64,000 bases of DNA from Bacteroides sp. (lineage in GTDB: Bacteria > Bacteroidota > Bacteroidia > Bacteroidales > Bacteroidaceae). The stretch spans positions 286,637-350,636 of the forward strand of contig JAJQDI010000015.1 of the NCBI GenBank assembly GCA_021202275.1, in the 5' to 3' direction. The notes under the pieces are model-generated. The model was not told the DNA's origin. It was given only the letters and a program-made list of their open reading frames with translations, and searched no databases. A program made the translations under genes and the position numbers. Below are positions 17,755-26,237 of this stretch, one piece after another (the first letter of the stretch is position 1; every line of letters starts with the position of its first letter).

Positions 17755-18019
17755 TAAATTTGCAGACAAATTCGCCCTATACAGCGATTCTTTTTAAAAG
17801 CCTGTTTACATGTTGCTTGTTTCTTTATCCAGGCTTATTTTTAGTTACATTTTTCTATTTCAGAGAGTATATCCGGCTCTGTAGAGACGCATATTTACGT
17901 CTGAAAAGAGGAAAATGTGGAAAAAGAAGTATAGAAAAAAGAGCGAAAAACAGATCGGGTAAATTATTTGTGGAACCAACGGTCAACATAGTTAAAATTT
18001 AAACAGGCTCTAAATTTCA
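17755..18019 (+). promoter_or_regulatory. Promoter and long leader of phoH
   Basis: TAAATTTG at 17755-17762 fits the -7 consensus and points toward phoH, leaving a leader of about 250 nt. The leader contains GTAGAGACGCATATTTACGTCT at about 17881, a degenerate relative of the hairpin in the palindromic elements. A 10-base inverted pair AGCCTGTTTA (17799-17808) / TAAACAGGCT (18000-18009) also lies here. No gene was recognised. Confidence 0.4.
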
Positions 18020-19018
18020 TTGATGATAGAAAAACATATTGTTCTGGAGGATATCGACCCGGTGATCTTTTACGGTGTCAACAACTCCAATATGCAACTG
18101 ATCAAGGCTCTGTTCCCTAAACTTCGTATCGTTGCCCGCGGTAATGTGATCAAAGTACTGGGTGACGAAGAAGAAATACGTGTTTTTGAGAAGAATATCC
18201 ACGCCCTTGAAAAATACAGTTCCGAATACAACTCTCTCAAAGAAGAAGTAATCATCGACATTGTCAAAGGCAACACTCCCCAGGGAGAAAAGACCGGTAA
18301 TGTAATCGTTTTCAGCGTCACCGGGAAGCCCATTATTCCACGCAGTGAGAATCAGCAGAAACTGGTAGAAGGCTTCGACAAGAACGACATGGTATTCGCT
18401 GTAGGACCCGCCGGTTCGGGAAAGACCTATACCGCTATTGCCCTGGCTGTGCGCGCGTTGAAGAACAAAGAGATCAAACGCATCATTCTCAGTCGGCCCG
18501 CCGTAGAAGCAGGAGAGAAATTAGGCTTTCTGCCCGGAGACATGAAAGAGAAGATAGATCCTTACCTGCAACCCCTCTATGATGCTTTGCAGGACATGAT
18601 ACCCGCGGCCAAGCTGAAAGAGTACATGGAACTCAATATTATACAGATCGCTCCCCTCGCTTTCATGCGCGGACGCACCCTCAATGATGCGGTAGTGATC
18701 CTCGACGAAGCACAGAACACCACTACTCAACAGATCAAGATGTTCCTGACCCGTATGGGGATGAACACCAAAATGATCGTTACGGGCGACATTACCCAGA
18801 TAGATCTCCCCGCCGCGCAGACCTCAGGTCTGGTACAGGCAACGAGGATATTGAAAGGGGTGAAAGGGATCAGCTTCATCGAATTGAACAAGAAAGACAT
18901 CGTCCGGCACAAACTGGTAGAACGTATTGTGGATGCCTACGACAAGTTCGACAAAGAACATAAAGCCGACAGGGAAAAACGTATCGGAAAAACAGAGGAA
19001 CACAAACAGAAACCATGA
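18020..19018 (+). CDS. PhoH family ATPase
   Basis: A 332-residue cytosolic P-loop protein of the PhoH/PhoL group, linked in other bacteria to RNA metabolism and ribosome maintenance. Walker A is at residues 129-136 (GPAGSGKT), Walker B is VVILDEAQNTT, and the family stretch TRMGMNTKMIVTGDITQIDLP follows. An N-terminal KH-like or PIN-less domain occupies residues 1-110. The C-terminus is charged (KADREKRIGKTEEHKQKP). It is followed by palindromic element copy C and then purC. Confidence 0.93.
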   Translation: MMIEKHIVLEDIDPVIFYGVNNSNMQLIKALFPKLRIVARGNVIKVLGDEEEIRVFEKNIHALEKYSSEYNSLKEEVIIDIVKGNTPQGEKTGNVIVFSVTGKPIIPRSENQQKLVEGFDKNDMVFAVGPAGSGKTYTAIALAVRALKNKEIKRIILSRPAVEAGEKLGFLPGDMKEKIDPYLQPLYDALQDMIPAAKLKEYMELNIIQIAPLAFMRGRTLNDAVVILDEAQNTTTQQIKMFLTRMGMNTKMIVTGDITQIDLPAAQTSGLVQATRILKGVKGISFIELNKKDIVRHKLVERIVDAYDKFDKEHKADREKRIGKTEEHKQKP

Positions 19019-19033
19019 AAGGATGAAAGGATG

Positions 19034-19199
19034 TACGATTTACTGATTTACGATTTACGATTAAGATTACATAACTGAATAAAAACATTTGTTTCTGATC
19101 GGGACAAAGTAGTCAAAAGAGTAAATCAGATCGCAAATCAATAAATCGTAAATTAAAAGTAATCTCAATCGTAAATCATAAATCAGTAAATCGTAAATT
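19034..19199 (+). repeat. Palindromic AT-rich element, copy C
   Basis: Inverted arms 19034-19070 and 19159-19195 (37 bp, two mismatches) enclose an 88-bp core (19071-19158) that is identical but for one base to the core of copy D at 36140-36227. The right end stops 9 bp before the purC start codon. The element is too short to encode a transposase and looks like a non-autonomous, REPIN- or MITE-like unit. Confidence 0.9.
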
Positions 19200-19207
19200 A
19201 AAATGAT

Positions 19208-20155
19208 ATGAGCAAAGCATTAGTCAGAACAGATTTCAATTTTCCGGGCCAGAAAAGTGTATACCACGGAAAAGTACGTGACGTCTACAACATCAACGAC
19301 GAATTACTTGTAATGGTAGCCAGCGACCGCATCTCTGCCTTCGACGTGGTACTCCCCAAAGGCATTCCTTTCAAAGGTCAGGTACTCAACCAGATCGCAG
19401 CACGTTTCTTAGACGCTACCGCAGACATCGTTCCCAACTGGAAGATAGCCACCCCGGACCCTATGGTCACTGTAGGTGTATGCTGTGAAGGCTTCCGCGT
19501 GGAGATGATCATCCGGGGCTACCTCACCGGAAGCGCGTGGCGCGACTATCAGGCCGGATGCCGCCTGTTGTGCGGTGTTCCTCTGCCGGAGGGTATGAAA
19601 GAAAACGAAAAGTTTCCCGTTCCCATCATCACTCCCACCACTAAAGCCGATGAAGGCCACGACGAGAATATCTCCAGAGAAGAGATCATTGCCCAGGGTA
19701 TCGTCAGCAAAGAAGACTATGAACTGATGGAGAAATACACCACTGCATTGTTCCAACGCGGTACGGAAATGGCTGCGGAAAAAGGGCTGATCCTTGTCGA
19801 TACCAAATATGAATTCGGAAAAAGAGACGGAAAGATCTACCTGATCGACGAAATACATACTCCCGACTCGTCCCGTTATTTCTACGCGGATGGCTACGAA
19901 GAGAAGTTTGCCCAGGGCCTGCCACAGAAACAACTCTCCAAAGAGTTTGTACGTCAGTGGCTCATCGAACACAACTTCATGGGCAAGGAAGGACAACAGG
20001 TGCCTGAGATGACCGACGAATATGTAGAATCGGTATCCGAACGCTACATCGAGCTCTATGAGCATATCGTAGGGGAAACATTCATCAAAGCAGACACAGA
20101 CAGTCTGTTGTCACGTATCGAAAAGAACGTAACCGAATTCCTCAACGCGCGATGA
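19208..20155 (+). CDS. purC: Phosphoribosylaminoimidazole-succinocarboxamide synthase
   Basis: A 315-residue SAICAR synthetase that condenses CAIR with aspartate in purine synthesis. Landmarks: [29 protein letters not shown], the signature [17 protein letters not shown], and [14 protein letters not shown]. Length and sequence are of the Bacteroidota type. Its stop codon overlaps the start of menG by 4 nt (ATGA). The upstream gap is filled by palindromic element copy C, so transcription must start in that element or read through from phoH. Confidence 0.96.
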   Translation: MSKALVRTDFNFPGQKSVYHGKVRDVYNINDELLVMVASDRISAFDVVLPKGIPFKGQVLNQIAARFLDATADIVPNWKIATPDPMVTVGVCCEGFRVEMIIRGYLTGSAWRDYQAGCRLLCGVPLPEGMKENEKFPVPIITPTTKADEGHDENISREEIIAQGIVSKEDYELMEKYTTALFQRGTEMAAEKGLILVDTKYEFGKRDGKIYLIDEIHTPDSSRYFYADGYEEKFAQGLPQKQLSKEFVRQWLIEHNFMGKEGQQVPEMTDEYVESVSERYIELYEHIVGETFIKADTDSLLSRIEKNVTEFLNAR

Positions 20156-20889
20156 ACCACCCACAGGAATCCATCAAACCCTACCACACGGATGGCGGGA
20201 AGGCCACACAGGTGGAGCAGATGTTCGATAACATCGCTTCCGACTATGACCGCCTCAACCATACACTGTCGTGGGGGGTAGACCGGTACTGGCGCAAGAA
20301 AGCGATCCGGCTGCTCAAACCCTCGCAGCCGCAACAGATCTTAGATGTGGCTACCGGTACGGGAGATTTTGCCATTCAGGCCTGCTATGAACTGAACCCC
20401 CGGCAGATCATCGGCACAGATATCTCCGAAGGAATGATGGAGGTGGGACGACAGAAGGTAGAGAAAGCAGGTCTTTCCGGACGGATCACATTTGTCCGGG
20501 AAGATTGTACGACACTTTCATTTGCCAGGAACAGTTTCGACGCGGTGACAGTCGCATTCGGAATACGTAATTTTGAAGATCTGGAGAAAGGACTTGCCGA
20601 AATGTTCCGGGTATTGCGTCCGGGTGGTAAATTGGTAATGCTGGAACTTACCACACCGGAACGATTTCCCATGAAACAACTTTTCGGCATCTATTCCCGG
20701 ATCATCATCCCTCTGCTTGGCAGACTTTTCTCCAAAGATCGCCGGGCGTATACCTACCTGCCGGAGACCATCCGTGTGTTTCCCCAGGGAGAGGTGATGC
20801 AAAAGATCTTGTGGCAGACAGGTTTCAAAGAGACCGCGTTCCGCAGGCTCACCTTTGGTATCTGCACGTTATATATGGCAACCAAATAA
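20152..20889 (+). CDS. menG: Demethylmenaquinone methyltransferase (UbiE/MenG)
   Basis: A 245-residue SAM-dependent methyltransferase for the last step of menaquinone synthesis. SAM motif I is [13 protein letters not shown]. The UbiE signatures are [19 protein letters not shown] near the N-terminus and [17 protein letters not shown] later; [14 protein letters not shown] is also typical. It is coupled to purC by a 4-nt overlap and followed by aroE after 22 nt. Menaquinone rather than ubiquinone is inferred from the phylum. Confidence 0.95.
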   Translation: MNHPQESIKPYHTDGGKATQVEQMFDNIASDYDRLNHTLSWGVDRYWRKKAIRLLKPSQPQQILDVATGTGDFAIQACYELNPRQIIGTDISEGMMEVGRQKVEKAGLSGRITFVREDCTTLSFARNSFDAVTVAFGIRNFEDLEKGLAEMFRVLRPGGKLVMLELTTPERFPMKQLFGIYSRIIIPLLGRLFSKDRRAYTYLPETIRVFPQGEVMQKILWQTGFKETAFRRLTFGICTLYMATK

Positions 20890-20911
20890 CTCATTTTAAA
20901 TTCTATTTTCT

Positions 20912-21652
20912 ATGGATAAGTACGGCTTAATAGGTTACCCCCTGAAACATTCCTTTTCTGTCGGTTACTTCAACGAGAAATTCCGTTCGGAGGGCATTGA
21001 TGCAGAATATGTTAATTTCGAAATACCTGACATCAAAGACTTTCCGGCAGTCATCTCCAAGACCCCCGATCTGTACGGACTGAACGTCACCATCCCCTAC
21101 AAGCAACAGGTAATACCTTACCTGAACGAACTGGATGAGGATGCGGCTGCCATCGGAGCCGTAAACGTGATCAAGATCACCCGCCAGAAAGGGAAAGTGA
21201 GACTAAAAGGTTTCAATACGGATATCATCGGTTTCAAACAGTCCATAGAGCCGTTGCTGCGTCCTTCCCACCGGAAAGCCCTGATCCTGGGTACCGGAGG
21301 GTCGTCCAAAGCCATATATCACGGTCTCAGGCAACTCGGTATAGAAGGAACCTATGTATCCCGCACCCCCCGGGAAGGGCAGCTTACGTATCAGGATCTT
21401 ACTCCGGAAATTATGGATACCCACCAGGTGATCGTCAATTGCACCCCTGTAGGTATGTATCCGAAAGTAGATTTTGCTCCGGAGATCCCTTACGATCTGC
21501 TCACTCCGGATCATCTGTTGTATGATCTGCTTTACAATCCGAATATCACCCTGTTCATGAAAAAAGGGGCAGCCCGGGGAGCCATTACCAAGAACGGACT
21601 GGAAATGCTGTTGCTACAGGCATTTGCCGGTTGGGAGATCTGGCAAAGATAA
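20912..21652 (+). CDS. aroE: Shikimate dehydrogenase
   Basis: A 246-residue NADP-dependent enzyme reducing 3-dehydroshikimate in aromatic amino-acid synthesis. Substrate and catalytic residues are visible: S14/S16 in LKHSFSVGYF, K64 in NVTIPYK and D104 in GFNTDIIGF. The nucleotide loop is ILGTGGSSKAI. It is shorter than the E. coli enzyme but normal for Bacteroidota. It is part of a purC-menG-aroE-hydrolase-eamA run with tiny gaps. Confidence 0.95.
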   Translation: MDKYGLIGYPLKHSFSVGYFNEKFRSEGIDAEYVNFEIPDIKDFPAVISKTPDLYGLNVTIPYKQQVIPYLNELDEDAAAIGAVNVIKITRQKGKVRLKGFNTDIIGFKQSIEPLLRPSHRKALILGTGGSSKAIYHGLRQLGIEGTYVSRTPREGQLTYQDLTPEIMDTHQVIVNCTPVGMYPKVDFAPEIPYDLLTPDHLLYDLLYNPNITLFMKKGAARGAITKNGLEMLLLQAFAGWEIWQR

Positions 21653-21675
21653 CCCATTCATTCGCGTTGAACGGC

Positions 21676-22638
21676 ATGCGTCTCTTGTCCCGAAAATATC
21701 GTCTCTGCCTGGCAGGCATTTGTCTGCCACTGTTTCTGTTTTCCGGCTGCTTTACAGGTGGATACATCATGCTCAACTATTCGCTGACCCCGAAAAATCG
21801 TGGAAAAGACATAGAAGGCTCTTACCGGTTTATGTACGATCGCTACGATTTCCTGGAAGCCTGGGTCGATAGTCTGAACCAGGAAGGTGCACTTCGGGAT
21901 ACCTCCATAGTGAACCCGGAAGGAATTCCTTTGCACGCCCTCTATATAGCCGCGCCGCAACCCACCCGACGCACCGCTGTGATTGTACACGGATATACCG
22001 ACAATGCGGTACGTATGTTGATGATCGGCTACCTGTACAACCGGGATCTGGGCTACAATGTTCTGTTGCCCGATCTGCAATACCACGGTACCAGTGGAGG
22101 AAAATCCATTCAGATGGGATGGAAAGACCGGTTGGATGTGCTCCAATGGATGCACGTTGCCAACGAAACGTTCGGCAGCGACATAGACATGGTAGTGCAC
22201 GGCATCTCTATGGGAGCAGCCACTACCATGATGGTATCGGGCGAAGTTCTTCCCGGCTATGTGAAATGTTTTGTAGAGGACTGCGGCTATACCAGTGTAT
22301 GGGACGAGTTCTCCAACGAACTTCGGAGCAGCTTCTTCCTGCCCCCTTTCCCCCTGATGTATACCACCAACTGGCTTTGTCAGAAAAAGTACGGATGGAA
22401 TTTCAAAGAAGCTTCCGCCCTCAGACAGGTAAGTCGTTGCAACCTTCCTATGTTCTTTATTCATGGAGATGCAGATACCTATGTACCCACCTGGATGGTG
22501 TTCCCTCTGTATGAGGCCAAGCCCGAACCGAAAGAACTGTGGCTGGCTCCGGGCTCCGCACATGCTTTGTCTTACAGAGATCACAAAGAAGAATATACAG
22601 AGAGAGTAAAGGCTTTTGCCAGTAGGTATATACCCTGA
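21676..22638 (+). CDS. Alpha/beta hydrolase, membrane-anchored or lipoprotein
   Basis: A 320-residue alpha/beta-fold hydrolase. After a short basic N-terminus comes a hydrophobic segment ending FLFSGC, which can be read as a lipobox. The oxyanion region is AVIVHGYTDNAVRM, the nucleophile motif is G176-I-S178-M-G180 (HGISMGAATTMM), and the acid/His are in FIHGDADTYVP and PGSAHALSY. The chosen ATG at 21676 gives the signal; an upstream start at 21631 would overlap aroE by 22 nt. Substrate unknown. It resembles the YqkD/BEM46-type hydrolases. Confidence 0.88.
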   Translation: MRLLSRKYRLCLAGICLPLFLFSGCFTGGYIMLNYSLTPKNRGKDIEGSYRFMYDRYDFLEAWVDSLNQEGALRDTSIVNPEGIPLHALYIAAPQPTRRTAVIVHGYTDNAVRMLMIGYLYNRDLGYNVLLPDLQYHGTSGGKSIQMGWKDRLDVLQWMHVANETFGSDIDMVVHGISMGAATTMMVSGEVLPGYVKCFVEDCGYTSVWDEFSNELRSSFFLPPFPLMYTTNWLCQKKYGWNFKEASALRQVSRCNLPMFFIHGDADTYVPTWMVFPLYEAKPEPKELWLAPGSAHALSYRDHKEEYTERVKAFASRYIP

Positions 22639-22652
22639 TCCGTAGCTACCCG

Positions 22653-23549
22653 ATGAAGACCAATCTGTTTGCCATCCTGGCCTGTATACTCTGGGGATCT
22701 GCTTTTGTCGGTGCCAAGATCGGGTTTGAATATACCACACCCCTTCACCTGTCGGGGATGCGTTTCAGTCTGGCAGGTCTCCTGCTCATCCCCTACCTGA
22801 TGTACCGGAAAGTAGACTGGAAAGCCAATCTCAGAGAGTGGAAATACATGCTTGGTTTTGGCTTTCTCCAATCCTGCATCCAGTACGGCCTTTTCTTCAT
22901 GGGACTCAACCTGGTGCCTGCCTCGGTATCGGCGATCATCATCGGTGGCGGTCCTTTGTTCATTGCCCTCATGGCACACATTGCCCTGCCAGACGACAAA
23001 CTGACCCTACGGAAATCTTTTGCCATATTGCTGGGACTGACAGGGATTGTATGTATCAGCCTCACCAAAGGAGGCACGGGGCAGACAGGCATGGCTTTCT
23101 ACGCAGGAGTGGCTCTGCTGATCCTCAGCAATCTGGTGGGAGCCTCTACCAATATCATCATTGCCAGAAACAAAGGGCGTGTCTCGCCTGTCATGCTCAC
23201 TGCTTTTGCCAATTTCACCGGAGGTGTGATGCTATATATCCTATCTTTCTTCACGGAAGACTGGTACATACGGGAATACACGCCTGTATTCTATGCAGTC
23301 TGGCTCTGGCTGGCTTTCATACCGGCAGCAGGCTTCTCCATCTGGTATACTTTGCTTCAGAAACCAGGTGTGAAGGTGAGCGAACTCAACATGTGGAAGT
23401 TTGTGATTCCGGTCACCGGAGTGATCCTGAGCTGGATATGGCTCCCTTCCGAAAAACCCGATGTCTACTCTGTTACAGGCATCATCGTCATCACCTGTGC
23501 CCTTCTTATCCTACAGGGAAAATCTTCCCGGAAGCGTACCACAACATAG
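22653..23549 (+). CDS. EamA/DMT family transporter
   Basis: A 298-residue protein with ten predicted transmembrane helices in two EamA repeats: LACILWGSAFVGAKIGFEYT at the start, SAIIIGGGPLFIALMAHIALPDDKLT closing repeat one, and LNMWKFVIPVTGVILSWIWLPSEKP in repeat two. It is likely a metabolite exporter of unknown substrate. It begins 14 nt after the hydrolase gene and ends the purC-led run. It is unrelated in detail to the other EamA protein at 14972. Confidence 0.9.
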   Translation: MKTNLFAILACILWGSAFVGAKIGFEYTTPLHLSGMRFSLAGLLLIPYLMYRKVDWKANLREWKYMLGFGFLQSCIQYGLFFMGLNLVPASVSAIIIGGGPLFIALMAHIALPDDKLTLRKSFAILLGLTGIVCISLTKGGTGQTGMAFYAGVALLILSNLVGASTNIIIARNKGRVSPVMLTAFANFTGGVMLYILSFFTEDWYIREYTPVFYAVWLWLAFIPAAGFSIWYTLLQKPGVKVSELNMWKFVIPVTGVILSWIWLPSEKPDVYSVTGIIVITCALLILQGKSSRKRTTT

Positions 23550-23691
23550 ACAGCGCTATGCTATTTACGATGTACAGTTGAAATCACCTATATTTTATTT
23601 GACAGGTTTTCCCTTTATGAGGATGTTCCTTTATGTTTGCATATAAAATGTTACATTTTGAGGTTTACGAAAATATTCTTTCTGTAATTTC

Positions 23692-23817
23692 AATTGTAAA
23701 TCGTAATTGACTTCATCGACCGTTGGTTCAGTAAGTCGTAAATCTCTATGCGTCTCTACACGTAGATGGTTACTGCCTTTCTAAATCGTAAATCGTAAAT
23801 CCGTAAATCGTAAATCC
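23692..23817 (+). repeat. Palindromic AT-rich element, copy E (degenerate)
   Basis: A patchwork of TTGTAAATCGTAA, TATGCGTCTCTACACG and several TAAATCGTAAATC units, the same modules as copies A-D, but without clean inverted arms. It looks like a decayed or composite copy. The rest of the gap from 23550 to 23691 shows nothing recognised. Confidence 0.65.
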
Positions 23818-24041
23818 ACCCTTTCCTCGTCACGGTTAAAGGTTTCAAAAGCCTGATCCGCCAAAGAACTTATTCATCCGAATTACGTTATAGCAGTTAC
23901 ACACCTCCTCACTCCTGGCAGAAACCGGAAGATAACTCTTTCCGGAGAGACTGGTATCCTGATGGATACGAGGCCAACCGGGAGGAAGAGGAAAGAGAAA
24001 AAGGAAGACCATGTGTATCCTCATACAAACGAAGACTGTAA
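23814..24041 (+). other. Start-less protein-like frame downstream of repeat copy E
   Basis: From just after TAA 23811-23813, inside repeat copy E, to TAA 24039-24041 there are 75 open codons that read like protein: SYTPPHSWQKPEDNSF, RRDWYPDGYEANREEEEREK. There is no ATG, GTG or TTG. It overlaps the TPM gene start in another frame. It could be the remaining C-terminus of a gene whose 5' part was replaced by the repeat, or chance. Confidence 0.25.
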
Positions 24042-24970
24042 CTGAAACGAAACGATGGTGGCTGGTAGGGCTTTTGTTTTTGTGCCTGGGAATCCAGGCA
24101 CAGGAAAAGGCATATACCGTAGACAACATACCCAAAGTACATCTGGCCGATCGTACGCAATACGTATCGAACCCCACAGGCATTCTTTCTCAGCAGGCTG
24201 TCACAGAGATCAATCGCATACTCTACAACCTGGAAGACTCTACAGGCATACAAACCGTAGTCATTGCCGTACCCTCTATCGGTGAAGCCGATTGTTTCAA
24301 CTTCTCTCACCAGCTACTCAACCAGTGGGGAGTGGGCCAGCGTGGAAAGAACAACGGACTCGTGATCCTGCTTGTCACCGACCAGCGTTGCGTACAATTC
24401 TATACCGGATACGGTCTCGAAGGCGATCTTCCGGATGCCATTGCCAAAAGGATACAAACAGTAGACATGCTCCCTTATCTGCGGGAAAACAAATGGGACG
24501 AGGCCATGGTTGCCGGTGTCCGCGCCGTATACAACCGGCTTCAGGGCACAGATGTCAATACCGGTCAGAACGAAGAAGGAAGAGCCTTTCCGGTACTCTT
24601 CGGGGCATTTCTGATCATTCTGCTGATCAGTATCTTATCCAACTACCTCACCAAACGTCGCATCAAACGGTGTCCGCGCTGCGGAAAATCAGCCTTACAG
24701 CGTACCGACACGCAGCTTATCTCCCGCAGAAACGGCGTAAAGACAGAAGATATCACCTATGTATGCAGCAATTGCGGCTACCGGCTCACCCGTCGTGTCC
24801 AATCGTACGACGATGAATACCGGGGCGGCGGAGGCATGGGACCTATCATCGGAGGCCTCGGAGGTGGTATGCTGGGCGGAGGCCGGGGCGGTGGCTTTGG
24901 TGGTGGTTTCGGAGGCGGAAGCTTCGGAGGAGGTATCGGTGGAGGCGGAGGCGCGGGTACCCGTTTCTGA
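24011..24970 (+). CDS. TPM domain protein (YgcG family) with Gly-rich tail
   Basis: A 319-residue envelope protein. A signal peptide (WWLVGLLFLCLGIQA-Q) is followed by a TPM domain at about residues 45-175 (GILSQQAVTEINRILYNLEDSTGIQTVVIAV, NNGLVILLVTDQRCVQFYTGYGLEGDLPD). A transmembrane helix follows at about 196-212 (FPVLFGAFLIILLISILSNY), then two CxxC pairs (CPRCGK and CSNCGY) suggesting a zinc ribbon. The tail, from about 275, is almost pure Gly with Phe and Ser. TPM proteins are linked to photosystem repair in plants and are of unclear role in bacteria. It pairs with lemA, a common neighbourhood. Confidence 0.9.
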   Translation: MCILIQTKTVTETKRWWLVGLLFLCLGIQAQEKAYTVDNIPKVHLADRTQYVSNPTGILSQQAVTEINRILYNLEDSTGIQTVVIAVPSIGEADCFNFSHQLLNQWGVGQRGKNNGLVILLVTDQRCVQFYTGYGLEGDLPDAIAKRIQTVDMLPYLRENKWDEAMVAGVRAVYNRLQGTDVNTGQNEEGRAFPVLFGAFLIILLISILSNYLTKRRIKRCPRCGKSALQRTDTQLISRRNGVKTEDITYVCSNCGYRLTRRVQSYDDEYRGGGGMGPIIGGLGGGMLGGGRGGGFGGGFGGGSFGGGIGGGGGAGTRF

Positions 24971-25026
24971 CCTGTCCGGGAAATAAATGAATCAATTGAA
25001 CCAACTTATATAACTATTGCAAAGTC

Positions 25027-25608
25027 ATGAAAAAGTCATTACTCATTCTTCTGGCCGTAGTAGCCGTTCTCGTCATCTGGGGAGTCACCTCTTACAACGG
25101 ACTCGTCTCCATGAGCGAAAACGTGAACAATCAATGGGCCAATGTCGAGACTCAATACCAACGTCGTTCGGATCTGATCCCCAACCTTGTGAACACAGTA
25201 AAGGGATATGCGACTCATGAACGTGAGACCCTGGAACAAGTCATTGCCGCGCGTTCCCGCGCTACACAGATCACTATCGATCCGGATAATCTGACCCCGG
25301 AAGCACTGGCCCAATACCAACAGGCACAGGCCGGAGTAACCTCTGCCCTGGGACGTCTGCTCGCCGTAGCAGAGAGTTACCCCGATCTGAAAGCCAATCA
25401 GAATTTCCTGGAGTTACAAGCCCAGCTCGAAGGGACGGAGAACCGTATCAACGTGGCGCGTACCAATTTCAACAATGCCGCCCGGGAGTACAATACGGCT
25501 ATCCGCCGTTTCCCTAAAAACATATTCGCAGGTATGTTCGGATTCCGCCCCAGAGCCTACTTCGAAGCCCAGGAAGGAGCCGACCAGGCACCACAGGTAC
25601 AATTCTGA
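25027..25608 (+). CDS. lemA: LemA family protein
   Basis: A 193-residue protein with an N-terminal membrane helix (SLLILLAVVAVLVIWGVTSYN) and the four-helix LemA domain. Landmarks: VNNQWANVETQYQRRSDLIPNLVNTVKGYA, LGRLLAVAESYPDLKANQNFLELQAQLEGTENRI and FNNAAREYNTAIRRFPKNIFA. Cellular role is not settled; it commonly pairs with TPM proteins as here (56-bp gap). The C-terminus RPYFEA-type region is typical of the family. Confidence 0.94.
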   Translation: MKKSLLILLAVVAVLVIWGVTSYNGLVSMSENVNNQWANVETQYQRRSDLIPNLVNTVKGYATHERETLEQVIAARSRATQITIDPDNLTPEALAQYQQAQAGVTSALGRLLAVAESYPDLKANQNFLELQAQLEGTENRINVARTNFNNAAREYNTAIRRFPKNIFAGMFGFRPRAYFEAQEGADQAPQVQF

Positions 25609-25824
25609 CCAGGAGAAAAGGGCATTAGTGAGAGTTTTTCATACCTCCTTTACGGATTGCATAGATATTCTGTGATCCGAAAGGGAGGTATATACATCCA
25701 TCAGACAACTTTATTCTACGACTACCTATCCGGGACCTTACGACTAACAAACGATAAGACAGCCCCATTAACCCAAAAACTCCGTATCATTATCCCCCGA
25801 TGCCTGCTGCATCAACCCACTTTC

Positions 25825-25940
25825 CCGGTAACTTTAGTTGGGCCCACAGTTGTGGGCCGATCGGTTTACAGATGGGGACCGATGGGCCTGCAACTGTGGG
25901 CTGATCGGCCTGCATATGTGGGCTCAACTAAAGTTACCGG
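25825..25940 (+). repeat. Inverted arms enclosing 22-bp tandem repeats
   Basis: Left arm 25825-25848 (CCGGTAACTTTAGTTGGGCC plus CACA) and right arm 25917-25940 are inverted 24-mers with one mismatch. Between them three 22-bp units start at 25851, 25873 and 25895 (pattern TGTGGGCYGATCGGYYTRCA plus two bases), and a partial fourth unit forms the right arm. The unit overlaps the arm sequence, so the whole 116 bp can fold on itself. The gap from 25609 to 26180 shows no gene and nothing else recognised. Confidence 0.8.
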
Positions 25941-26180
25941 AAAAAGAGATTAATCTTCGTAACTTTTACACGTAAAGCTACCTTTTTAACTCCTTAATGA
26001 AACCGTCTGATCACAGGTTGGAACATGGATATACACCTTTTATCGTATGTCTGCCCTCCGGGAACATCCCGTTCTTCCGTATTCAATCACCTTTCTCAGC
26101 TACTTACACACAGACAGGAAACACCGGAAAACAAAACAATAAGCCTCTCATCCGCCCTTCGTTTCCTTCTATCTATTTAG

Positions 26181-26211
26181 TTGGCTGAAAGAAAAAAAAG
26201 GCGTACTTTTG
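26181..26211 (+). promoter_or_regulatory. Promoter of the purM-prfA-pyrF run
   Basis: TTGG at 26181 and TACTTTTG at 26204-26211 with 20 nt between match the Bacteroidota -33/-7 pattern. It is 26 nt before the purM start codon. Confidence 0.7.
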
Positions 26212-26237
26212 CAGGCAGATTTTAAACCACACGAGAC

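Noticed and set aside
17760-18002. 80-residue frame before phoH
   Set aside because: It would start with TTG inside the -7 promoter element, is mixed hydrophobic then very basic, and looks like leader sequence rather than protein.
17799-18009. 10-base inverted pair AGCCTGTTTA/TAAACAGGCT in the phoH leader as an attenuator
   Set aside because: About 190 nt separates the arms and no competing structure was found, so chance pairing is likely.
23780-23817. TAAATCGTAAATC repeats as a possible CRISPR
   Set aside because: Units are short, contiguous and palindromic, with no regular unique spacers and no cas genes nearby.
25657-25953. 98-residue frame between lemA and purM
   Set aside because: Its second half is simply the 22-bp tandem repeat element read as codons.
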